From an uncultured Roseovarius sp. (GTDB lineage Bacteria > Pseudomonadota > Alphaproteobacteria > Rhodobacterales > Rhodobacteraceae), in assembly GCA_913055965.1 (NCBI GenBank), contig CAJXKX010000070.1, positions 1-8,159 on the forward strand: a DNA stretch of 8,159 bases, read 5' to 3'. Made by a program: the position numbers and the translations under genes. The notes under the pieces are model-generated. The model made no database searches, had not been told where the DNA came from, and saw only the letters and a program-made list of their open reading frames with translations. Position 1 is the first letter of the stretch, and the number at the start of each line of letters is the position of its first letter. This document shows positions 1 through 5,998 of this stretch, one piece after another.

Positions 1-366
1 AGCATCGCGGGCTGCACCTATTGCCACCCGCAGATCGCGAGCGTGGGCCTGACCGAGGCGCAGGCCAAGGAAAAGGGGCACAAGGTCAGGGTGGGCCGTT
101 TCCCCTTCATCGGCAATGGCAAGGCGATCGCGCTGGGCGAGGCCGAGGGCATGATCAAGACGGTGTTCGACGACAAGACAGGCGAGCTTCTGGGCGCGCA
201 CATGATCGGCGCGGAAGTGACCGAACTGATCCAGGGCTACGTGGTGGGGCGCACGCTCGAGACCACCGAGGAAGACCTGATGAACACGGTCTTCCCGCAT
301 CCCACCTTGTCGGAAATGATGCATGAATCGGTGCTGGACGCCTACGGGCGCGTGATCCATATCTGA
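1..366 (+). CDS. lpdA: Dihydrolipoamide dehydrogenase (E3), C-terminal part only
   Basis: This is the last 121 codons of a dihydrolipoamide dehydrogenase, open at the left edge, ending in TGA at 364-366. The enzyme is the FAD-dependent E3 subunit that reoxidises dihydrolipoamide with NAD+ in the pyruvate or 2-oxoglutarate dehydrogenase complexes in the cytoplasm. Only the dimerisation domain is visible. It opens with the family signature CTYCHPQIASVGLTE and ends with PHPTLSEMMHES, whose His (298-300) and Glu (313-315) form the catalytic dyad that completes the active site of the partner subunit. The CTYCHPQ variant and the tail GRVIHI resemble the E3 found with pyruvate dehydrogenase in alphaproteobacteria, although that assignment is from memory of the family. 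The FAD and NAD domains lie outside the window. The next gene begins 60 bases downstream on the same strand with no clear terminator, so read-through is possible. Confidence 0.93.
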   Translation, partial: SIAGCTYCHPQIASVGLTEAQAKEKGHKVRVGRFPFIGNGKAIALGEAEGMIKTVFDDKTGELLGAHMIGAEVTELIQGYVVGRTLETTEEDLMNTVFPHPTLSEMMHESVLDAYGRVIHI

Positions 367-395
367 CAGGCCGCCGCGACGGGAGCCGACGGGCC

Positions 396-421
396 CTGCC
401 GGACGTGGCTGCCGGACGGGG
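396..421. repeat. 13-bp imperfect tandem duplication in the lpd-desulfurase gap
   Basis: Two adjacent 13-base units, CTGCCGGACGTGG (396-408) and CTGCCGGACGGGG (409-421), match at 12 of 13 positions. They fill most of the space just before the start codon at 427, and the G-run closing the second copy also serves as the weak ribosome binding site. The remaining part of the gap (367-395) is GC-rich, with no recognisable -10/-35 pair, no T-tract after a stem, and no AT-rich operator. The repeat is probably replication slippage; a function is not indicated. Confidence 0.6.
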
Positions 422-426
422 GAAAC

Positions 427-1470
427 ATGACGCGGGTCTATCTCGACCATAACGCGACCGCGCCGCTGCGCCTCGAGGCGCGCGACGCGATGATCGACGC
501 CATGGAGGTGCTGGGCAATCCGTCCTCGGTGCATGCCGAGGGACGCGCGGCCAAGGCCCTGGTGGAGCGCGCGCGCGCGCAGGTCGCCGAGGCGTTCGGT
601 GCCGACGGGGCCGAGGTGATCTTTACCTCCGGCGCGACCGAGGCGGCGGCGCTGGCCTGCGCGGGGCGGGGCCTCGCGGGGGCGGCGGTCGAGCACGACG
701 CGGTGCGCGCCTGGATCGCGGAGGATCTGCCGGTCGATGCGCGGGGGCTCGTGACGGTGGCCGATCCTGCGCGGTCGGTGCTGCAACTGGCCAATTCCGA
801 AACCGGCGTTATCCAGACGCTGCCCGGGGGTATCGCCGTCAGCGACATGACGCAGGCCTTCGGCAAGCTGCCGGTGGCGTTCAACTGGACCGGTGCCGAG
901 ATGGCGCTCGTGTCTGCGCACAAGCTGGGCGGGCCAAAGGGCGTTGGGGCGCTGGTGGTTCGTCAGGGCACCGAGGTGGCGGCGCAGTTGCGCGGCGGCG
1001 GGCAGGAGATGGGCCGTCGCGCGGGCACCGAGAACCTGATCGGCATCGCGGGGTTCGGCGCGGCGGCAGAGGCGGCGGCGCGCGATCTGGCCGCGGGCGT
1101 CTGGGGCGAGGTCGAAAAACTTAGAAACATTCTAGAATCAACTATTGCAGAGATTTCGAAGGAGACTATTTTCGTTGGGCAAGACTCGGCCCGATTGCCC
1201 AACACGGCGTGCATCGTCACGCCGGGATGGAAGGGCGAGACGCAGGTTATGGCGCTTGACCTTGCCGGCTTTGCCGTGTCTTCGGGCAGCGCCTGCTCGA
1301 GCGGCAAGGTCCGGGCGAGCGGCGTCTTGCAGGCGATGGGCCTCGATGCGGCGCTGGCGCATTGCGCGCTGCGCGTTTCGCTCGGGCCGGGGACGACGAC
1401 GGACGATATCATGCGCTTCGCCGAAACCTGGGCGAGGCTGTGGAACAGACATCGGGCCCGTTTGGCCTGA
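427..1470 (+). CDS. Short class I (NifS/IscS-like) cysteine desulfurase
   Basis: A 347-residue PLP enzyme of aminotransferase class V that should convert cysteine to alanine and carry the sulfur as a persulfide for cluster assembly. Seen in order: YLDHNATAP near the N-terminus, GNPSSVHAEG, FTSGATEA, His90 in VEHDAV (stacks on PLP), Asp140 and Gln143 (spaced as IscS Asp180/Gln183), the PLP lysine Lys166 in SAHKLGGPKG, RRAGTENL, and the catalytic Cys290 in SSGSACSSG, the class I form of the loop. Oddities: it is about 55 residues shorter than E. coli IscS. The stretch between the NNE(I/T)G motif and Asp140 is about nine residues shorter, and the PLP-contacting Asn155 of IscS aligns with Ser124 (motif NSETG). 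Positions 1111-1170 are abnormally AT-rich. Related genes at the head of alphaproteobacterial suf operons are variously called iscS, nifS or sufS2. The start has a weak GGGGGA ribosome site at 418-423. Confidence 0.93.
   Translation: MTRVYLDHNATAPLRLEARDAMIDAMEVLGNPSSVHAEGRAAKALVERARAQVAEAFGADGAEVIFTSGATEAAALACAGRGLAGAAVEHDAVRAWIAEDLPVDARGLVTVADPARSVLQLANSETGVIQTLPGGIAVSDMTQAFGKLPVAFNWTGAEMALVSAHKLGGPKGVGALVVRQGTEVAAQLRGGGQEMGRRAGTENLIGIAGFGAAAEAAARDLAAGVWGEVEKLRNILESTIAEISKETIFVGQDSARLPNTACIVTPGWKGETQVMALDLAGFAVSSGSACSSGKVRASGVLQAMGLDAALAHCALRVSLGPGTTTDDIMRFAETWARLWNRHRARLA
1111..1170. other. AT-rich, rare-codon island inside the desulfurase gene
   Basis: Only 20 of these 60 bases are G or C, while the flanking coding sequence is strongly GC-rich. 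In the reading frame the codons include CTT, AGA, ATT, CTA, TCA, ACT, ATT and GCA, which are nearly absent from the neighbouring genes. The encoded stretch (from VEKLRNILEST on) still looks like the normal variable surface helix of a class I desulfurase between the RRAGTENL motif and the LPNT motif, so the reading frame is intact. The combination suggests that the DNA sequence itself is constrained here, or that a short foreign segment was copied in. Confidence 0.75.
1120..1136. promoter_or_regulatory. Candidate Irr box (iron control element, ICE)
   Basis: The sequence TTAGAA (1121-1126), three bases, then TTCTAG (1130-1135) matches the alphaproteobacterial iron control element TTTAGAA-N3-TTCTAAA at 11 of 12 core hexamer positions. 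The outermost base fits on the right (A1136) and not on the left (C1120). TTCTAGAA (1130-1137) is in addition a perfect palindrome. Irr is a Fur-family regulator that binds such sites under low iron, and suf operons are known Irr targets in this class of bacteria. The site is unusual in lying inside the desulfurase coding region, about 355 bases before the sufB start. Irr binding is inferred from the motif alone. Confidence 0.5.
1145..1172 (+). promoter_or_regulatory. Possible internal promoter ahead of sufB (weak)
   Basis: TTGCAG (1145-1150) and TATTTT (1167-1172) are separated by 16 bases and match the sigma-70 consensus hexamers at 3 and 4 of 6 positions. The pair lies in the AT-rich island, just downstream of the candidate Irr box. 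Transcription would start near 1179 and leave a leader of about 310 bases before sufB. AT-rich DNA yields such pairs by chance, so this is a weak call supported mainly by its position beside the operator-like palindrome. Confidence 0.22.
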
Positions 1471-1489
1471 GCGACAGGAGAGAACGGCA

Positions 1490-3013
1490 ATGGCGGCTTT
1501 GGACGAGACGCAGGTCAAGGAAGGCGTGGATCGCGAGACGGTCGATACCGTGCGGCAGGTGGGCGGTGCCTACAAGTACGGCTGGGATACCGATATCGAG
1601 ATGGATTACGCGCCCCTCGGTCTCGACGAGGATATCGTGCGCCTGATCTCGTCCAAGAACGAAGAGCCGGAATGGATGACCGAGTGGCGGCTCGCCGCCT
1701 ATCGCCGCTGGCTGGAGAAGAAAGAGCCCGACTGGGCGATGGTCGATTATCCCAAGATCGACTTTCAGAAGCAGTATTACTATGCCCGGCCCAAGTCGAT
1801 GGAGGTCAAGCCCAAGTCGCTCGACGAGGTCGACCCCAAGCTGCTCGCGACCTATGAAAAGCTGGGCATCCCGCTCAAGGAGCAGATGATCCTCGCCGGT
1901 GTCGAGGGGGCCGAGGATGCACCCGCCGAAGGCCGCAAGGTGGCCGTGGATGCGGTGTTCGATTCCGTTTCGGTCGGCACCACCTTCCAGGCGGAGTTGA
2001 AGAAGGCGGGCGTGATCTTCTGCTCGATTTCCGAGGCGATCAAGGAACACCCCGAACTGGTGAAGAAATACCTCGGCTCGGTCGTGCCGGTGTCGGACAA
2101 TTTCTACGCCACGCTCAATTCGGCGGTCTTTTCCGACGGGTCCTTCGTCTACGTGCCGCCGGGCGTGCGCTGCCCGATGGAGCTGAGCACCTATTTCCGC
2201 ATCAATGCCGAGAATACCGGGCAGTTCGAGCGCACGCTGATCATCGCCGACAAGGGCTCTTATGTGAGCTATCTCGAGGGCTGCACCGCGCCGCAGCGCG
2301 ACCAGAGCCAGCTGCACGCCGCGGTGGTCGAGATCATCGTCGAGGAAGATGCCGAGGTGAAGTATTCCACCGTGCAGAACTGGTTTCCCGGCGACGAGAA
2401 CGGCAAGGGCGGGATCTACAATTTCGTCACCAAGCGCGCCGATTGCCGGGGCGACCGGGCCAAGGTGATGTGGACGCAGGTCGAGACCGGGTCGGCGGTG
2501 ACGTGGAAATACCCGTCCTGCATCCTGCGCGGCGATGACAGCCAGGGTGAGTTCTACTCGATCGCCATCGCCAACAACTGGCAGCAGGCCGATACCGGCA
2601 CCAAGATGATCCATCTGGGCAAGAATACCCGCTCGCGCATCGTGTCGAAGGGGATCAGCGCGGGCCACGCGCAGAATACCTATCGCGGCCTTGTCTCGAT
2701 GCACCCCAAGGCGAAGAACAGCCGCAACTACACGCAATGCGACAGCCTGCTGATCGGCGATACCTGCGGCGCGCACACGGTGCCCTATATCGAGGTCAAG
2801 AACAATTCGAGCCGCGTCGAGCACGAGGCGACGACTTCGAAGGTCGATGACGATCAGCTGTTCTATTGCCGCCAGCGCGGCATGGACGAGGAAGAGGCCG
2901 TCGCGCTCGTGGTCAACGGCTTTTGCCGCGAGGTGCTGCAGGCGCTGCCGATGGAATTCGCGATGGAAGCGCAGCAGCTTGTGGCGATCTCGCTCGAAGG
3001 GTCGGTGGGCTGA
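1490..3013 (+). CDS. sufB: Fe-S cluster assembly scaffold protein SufB
   Basis: A 507-residue SufB (E. coli SufB has 495), the subunit of the cytoplasmic SufBC2D complex that receives persulfide sulfur and builds the nascent cluster. It is alignable to E. coli SufB over most of its length, with blocks such as YVPPGVRCPMELSTYFRIN, KYSTVQNWFPGD, SAVTWKYPSCILRGD, KGISAGHAQNTYRGLV and VNGFCREVL. Functional residues are kept: Cys265 in LEGCTAP (E. coli Cys254), Cys426 in GDTCGAHT (E. coli Cys405, the cluster/sulfur site at the SufB-SufD interface), and His445-Glu446 in VEHEATTSK (E. coli His433-Glu434). The ATG at 1490 is chosen because an AGGAGAG site (1476-1482) sits seven bases upstream and the protein begins like other SufB proteins; the frame stays open further upstream, but only as an overlap with the desulfurase gene. 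The gap to the upstream gene is 19 bases. The stop overlaps the next start by one base. Confidence 0.98.
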   Translation: MAALDETQVKEGVDRETVDTVRQVGGAYKYGWDTDIEMDYAPLGLDEDIVRLISSKNEEPEWMTEWRLAAYRRWLEKKEPDWAMVDYPKIDFQKQYYYARPKSMEVKPKSLDEVDPKLLATYEKLGIPLKEQMILAGVEGAEDAPAEGRKVAVDAVFDSVSVGTTFQAELKKAGVIFCSISEAIKEHPELVKKYLGSVVPVSDNFYATLNSAVFSDGSFVYVPPGVRCPMELSTYFRINAENTGQFERTLIIADKGSYVSYLEGCTAPQRDQSQLHAAVVEIIVEEDAEVKYSTVQNWFPGDENGKGGIYNFVTKRADCRGDRAKVMWTQVETGSAVTWKYPSCILRGDDSQGEFYSIAIANNWQQADTGTKMIHLGKNTRSRIVSKGISAGHAQNTYRGLVSMHPKAKNSRNYTQCDSLLIGDTCGAHTVPYIEVKNNSSRVEHEATTSKVDDDQLFYCRQRGMDEEEAVALVVNGFCREVLQALPMEFAMEAQQLVAISLEGSVG

Positions 3014-3321
3014 TGACCGGGCAGGGGCTCATCGGCGGGCCGCGTCACCTGGCGATCGCGTGGCTCACGCGCTTTCCGCCGCGGCTGCGGCGGGAGGGGC
3101 GGCAGCTGGGCCTGCTGATCCTGGGGCATCTGACCATCTTTCTGCTGGCGCTTGGTCATGACGAGATCGTCGCCGAATGCGTCGAGGCGGGGATGATTTC
3201 GGCACAGAGCGCGGAACTGCTGGAACTGGCGATCGGCGCGGTGCTGTTCCTGTGCTGGAGCGCGCTGACCATCGCGATGGTGCGGCTGATCGACCGGGCG
3301 CGGGCGGATGCACGAGGCTGA
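3013..3321 (+). CDS. Small two-helix membrane protein, unknown function
   Basis: A 102-residue protein that I do not recognise as a named family. Its ATG overlaps the sufB stop in a TGATG arrangement, which suggests translational coupling. The N-terminal 30 residues are basic (several Arg, for instance FPPRLRREGR), followed by two hydrophobic segments, about residues 31-48 (LGLLILGHLTIFLLALG) and 69-93 (LLELAIGAVLFLCWSALTI). They are joined by a short acidic loop, and the C-terminus is basic. This predicts an inner-membrane hairpin with both ends in the cytoplasm by the positive-inside rule. No metal-binding cysteine pair or catalytic motif is apparent. Base composition and codon use match its neighbours, so it looks like a settled member of the operon, not a recent insertion. 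Confidence 0.8.
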   Translation: MTGQGLIGGPRHLAIAWLTRFPPRLRREGRQLGLLILGHLTIFLLALGHDEIVAECVEAGMISAQSAELLELAIGAVLFLCWSALTIAMVRLIDRARADARG

Positions 3322-3925
3322 GATGATCGGGGCGGAGGCATTGGCGCGGACCGGCCCGGCCATGCCCGAGGCCGAGGCGGCGCATCTGCGCGCGGCCTAT
3401 GCGGAGGCGGACGCGATCCTCGAATACGGGGCGGGCGGCTCGACGATGCTGGCCGCGCGGATGCCGGGCAAGCGTGTCTGGTCGGTCGAGAGCGATGCGG
3501 ACTGGGCCGCAACGCTCAGGGATCGACTGGACGCCGACCCGCCCGCCGAGGGCACCGAGATCGAGGTGATCTGGTCGGATATCGGCCCGACCCGCGATTG
3601 GGGGCACCCGCAGGGCAAGGGCGGCTACCTGCGCTATCCGCTCTACGCGCTCGGGGTGTGGGAGCGCGGCGACGTGGCACCCGACGTGGTGCTGGTGGAT
3701 GGCCGGTTCCGTACCGGCTGCGCGCTGGCGACGGCGCTTCATACGCAAAAGCCCGTGCGGCTCTTGTTCGACGATTACGGCCCGCGCCGCCATTACCGGA
3801 GGATCGAATCCTGGATCGGCGCGCCGCGCCGGATGGTGGGGCGGATGGCCGAATTCGAGGTGGTGCCGACGGCGCTGCCGGTGGCGCGTCTGAGCGACGC
3901 GATCGGGATGATGCTGCGGCCGTGA
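3308..3925 (+). CDS. SAM-dependent methyltransferase-like protein in the suf operon
   Basis: A 205-residue soluble protein with a class I methyltransferase-like Rossmann fold. Seen: motif I LEYGAGGST (38-46), the acidic end of strand 2 with VWSVESD (Glu61), WSDIG (Asp91), the strand VVLVDGRFRTG (127-137), and LLFDDYGPRRHY (152-163). These fit binding of S-adenosylmethionine or a related nucleotide; the methyl acceptor cannot be read from the sequence, and activity is unproven. The ATG at 3308 overlaps the previous gene by 14 bases. An in-frame ATG at 3323, just after that gene's stop and preceded by GAGG (3314-3317), is an equally good or better start and would give 200 residues. The gene lies between sufB and sufC, where a role linked to cluster assembly is possible but not shown. 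It could be a degenerate methyltransferase fold with another job. Confidence 0.82.
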   Translation: MHEAEMIGAEALARTGPAMPEAEAAHLRAAYAEADAILEYGAGGSTMLAARMPGKRVWSVESDADWAATLRDRLDADPPAEGTEIEVIWSDIGPTRDWGHPQGKGGYLRYPLYALGVWERGDVAPDVVLVDGRFRTGCALATALHTQKPVRLLFDDYGPRRHYRRIESWIGAPRRMVGRMAEFEVVPTALPVARLSDAIGMMLRP

Positions 3926-3940
3926 TGCCGTGGCGAGTTT

Positions 3941-3948
3941 GAAAGGGA
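3941..3948 (+). promoter_or_regulatory. Ribosome binding site that decides the sufC start
   Basis: The purine run GAAAGGGA lies five bases before the ATG at 3954 in a short A-rich leader. It supports that ATG over the in-frame GTG at 3930, which would add eight residues before the normal SufC beginning MLEIKNLHV. Confidence 0.65.
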
Positions 3949-3953
3949 TAAAA

Positions 3954-4709
3954 ATGCTGGAAATCAAGAACCTGCACGTCGATCTTGAAGACGGGGACAA
4001 GACCATTCTCAAGGGGGTCGACCTGACGGTCGAGGCCGGGAAGGTCCATGCGATCATGGGGCCGAACGGCTCGGGCAAATCGACGCTCAGCTACGTGCTG
4101 TCGGGGCGCGACGGCTACGAAGTGACCGGCGGCTCGGCCACGCTCGACGGTCACGACCTGCTGGAGATGGAAACCGAGGAACGTGCCGCGGCGGGCCTGT
4201 TCCTGGCGTTCCAGTATCCCGTGGAAATCCCCGGCGTGGGCAACATGACCTTTCTGCGCACCGCGCTCAACGCGCAGCGCAAGGCACGCGGGCAGGACGA
4301 GATCAGCGCCGCCGATTTCCTCAAGCTGGTGCGCGAGAAGGCCCGCGCGCTCGAGATCGACGCCGACATGCTCAAGCGCCCGGTCAACGTGGGTTTTTCG
4401 GGCGGCGAGAAGAAGCGTAACGAAATCCTGCAGATGGCCATTCTCGAGCCCAAGATGTGCATTCTCGACGAGACCGACTCGGGCCTCGACGTGGACGCGA
4501 TGAAGCTGGTGGCGAACGGCGTGAACGCGCTGCGCGACGCGGGCCGCGGTTTTCTCGTGATCACCCATTACCAGCGTCTGCTGGATCATATCGTGCCCGA
4601 CGTGGTGCACATCATGTCCGAGGGCCGGATCATCAAGACGGGCGGGCCGGAACTGGCGCTCGAGGTCGAGAAGAACGGCTATGCCGATCTGAAGGCGGAG
4701 GTGGCGTGA
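3954..4709 (+). CDS. sufC: Fe-S cluster assembly ATPase SufC
   Basis: A 251-residue ABC-type ATPase, the usual length for SufC, which drives conformational changes in the SufBC2D scaffold in the cytoplasm. All nucleotide-binding elements are present: Walker A GPNGSGKST (36-44), Q-loop Gln87 in FQYP, the SufC form of the signature FSGGEKKRNEI (148-158), Walker B ending in Asp172-Glu173 of CILDETDSGLD, the D-loop SGLD, and the H-loop His205 in ITHYQR. There are no membrane segments, as expected for a non-transport ABC ATPase. The gene starts 28 bases after the methyltransferase-like gene with its own good ribosome site, and its stop overlaps the sufD start by one base. Confidence 0.98.
   Translation: MLEIKNLHVDLEDGDKTILKGVDLTVEAGKVHAIMGPNGSGKSTLSYVLSGRDGYEVTGGSATLDGHDLLEMETEERAAAGLFLAFQYPVEIPGVGNMTFLRTALNAQRKARGQDEISAADFLKLVREKARALEIDADMLKRPVNVGFSGGEKKRNEILQMAILEPKMCILDETDSGLDVDAMKLVANGVNALRDAGRGFLVITHYQRLLDHIVPDVVHIMSEGRIIKTGGPELALEVEKNGYADLKAEVA
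4697..4701 (+). promoter_or_regulatory. sufD ribosome binding site within the sufC end
   Basis: GGAGG lies seven bases before the ATG at 4709, inside the last codons of sufC. It supports the one-base overlap start for sufD and coupled translation of the two scaffold subunits. Confidence 0.65.
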
Positions 4710-5998
4710 TGGCGGCAGCACCGCAGAGGACGGCGGAGGGCGCGCTTCAGATCGACACCCTGCGCGCCCCCGAGGGCGGCGCATGGGTCACGACGGCCCG
4801 CGAGGAGGCGCTGGCGCGCCTGCGTGCGATGGGCCTGCCGCAGCGCCGCGACGAGTACTGGAAATTCACCCGCCCCGACAGCCTGACGCAGGCCGAGGCC
4901 CCGCGCGCGGCGCTGTTCGAGGATGCGGGCGAGCCCGAGATGTTCGGCGAGATGGACAGGCTGCGCCTCGTTTTCGTGGATGGCGTGTTCGACGCCGAGG
5001 CGAGCGACGACCCCGCGATGGCGGGGCTGCGCATCGAGCGGCTGGCCGATGTGAGCGCGCAGGATATCCACTGGGCGCGCGATCTCTACGGCACGCTCGA
5101 GGCGCGCGGGCAGGTGCCCGTGCCGCGCCCGTTGGCCGCGCTCAACACCGCGATCGCGGAGGACGGCGTGCTGATCCACGTCACCGGCTCGGCCGGGCGG
5201 CCCGTCAACCTCGTCTATCACCACCGTTCCGAGACCTCCGACGCGGCGCTGCACCACGTCATCCGGCTCGATGCCGGGGCGGAACTGACGGTGCTGGAAA
5301 ACGGCCCCGCGGCGGCGCGGTTCAACAAGGTGATGGAGGTGGATGTGGGCGACGGCGCGCGCTTTCACCACGTGCGCGTGCAGGGGCGCGACCACGAGCG
5401 CCGCGCGGCCACGCATATCTTTGCAAGGCTCGGCGCCGAGAGCGCGTTCAAGTCCTTTACCATGACCGCCAACGGCGTGATGACGCGCAACGAGTGCGTG
5501 ATCGAGATGACCGGCGACGACGCGAGCGCGCATGTCGCGGGTGCGGCCATGGGCGACGGCGATTTTCACCAGGACGATACCGTGTTCATCACCCATGACG
5601 CGCTGCGCTGCGAGAGCCGGCAGGTGTTCAAGAAGGTGCTGCGCAACGGGGCAACCGGTGTTTTCCAGGGCAAGATCCTCGTCAAGGCCGGCGCGCAGAA
5701 GACCGACGGCTACCAGATCAGCCAGTCGCTGCTGCTCGACGATGACAGCCAGTTCCTCGCCAAGCCGGAGCTTGAGATCTACGCCGACGACGTCGCGTGC
5801 TCGCATGGCTCGACCTCGGGCGCGATCGACGAGGATGCGCTTTACTACCTGCGCTCGCGCGGGGTGCCCAAGCCGATCGCCACCGACCTGCTGGTGCTGT
5901 CGTTCCTGGCCGAGGCGGTCGAGGAGATCGCCGAGGAGAGCCTGCGCGATGAGATCACCGCGCGGCTCGCGGCCTGGCTGGAGCGGCGGCGCGGCTGA
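4709..5998 (+). CDS. sufD: Fe-S cluster assembly scaffold protein SufD
   Basis: A 429-residue SufD (E. coli 423), the SufB paralogue that pairs with SufB in the SufBC2D complex and is needed for iron acquisition by the scaffold. The N-terminal helical part contains RRDEYWKFTR, a hallmark of SufD. The middle is the variable beta-helix region, and the C-terminal half has the conserved block QVFKKVLRNGATGVFQGKI, then TDGYQISQSLLL, the ADDVACSHGSTSG motif and the YYLRSRGVP helix. His366 in CSHGST corresponds to E. coli His360, the residue at the cluster-forming interface with SufB; Cys364 precedes it. The start overlaps the sufC stop by one base and has a GGAGG site. The stop again overlaps the next start by one base. 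Confidence 0.97.
   Translation: MAAAPQRTAEGALQIDTLRAPEGGAWVTTAREEALARLRAMGLPQRRDEYWKFTRPDSLTQAEAPRAALFEDAGEPEMFGEMDRLRLVFVDGVFDAEASDDPAMAGLRIERLADVSAQDIHWARDLYGTLEARGQVPVPRPLAALNTAIAEDGVLIHVTGSAGRPVNLVYHHRSETSDAALHHVIRLDAGAELTVLENGPAAARFNKVMEVDVGDGARFHHVRVQGRDHERRAATHIFARLGAESAFKSFTMTANGVMTRNECVIEMTGDDASAHVAGAAMGDGDFHQDDTVFITHDALRCESRQVFKKVLRNGATGVFQGKILVKAGAQKTDGYQISQSLLLDDDSQFLAKPELEIYADDVACSHGSTSGAIDEDALYYLRSRGVPKPIATDLLVLSFLAEAVEEIAEESLRDEITARLAAWLERRRG

Noticed and set aside
367..420. Rho-independent terminator after the lpd gene.
   Set aside because: Short GC-rich complementary pieces exist, but no stable stem followed by a T-run can be found.
567..580. Run of seven GC dinucleotides, a possible Z-DNA tract.
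   Set aside because: It encodes ordinary Arg-Ala codons in a GC-rich gene and is easily explained by codon bias.
1145..1489. N-terminal extension of SufB back to the ATG at 1145.
   Set aside because: The extension is an Arg-rich out-of-frame reading of the desulfurase gene, and the ATG at 1490 has a good ribosome site and the normal SufB N-terminus.
1409..2824. Long open frame on the minus strand opposite sufB (471 codons).
   Set aside because: It is antisense to a clear SufB, has biased composition (His, Arg, Leu, Gly rich) and no recognisable motif; such frames are common opposite GC-rich genes.
3930..3953. GTG start for SufC adding eight residues.
   Set aside because: The ATG at 3954 has the better ribosome site and gives the usual SufC start and length.
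3516..4784. Long minus-strand open frame opposite the methyltransferase-like gene and sufC.
   Set aside because: Low-complexity Arg/Ala/Pro-rich translation with no domain; shadow of the real + strand genes.
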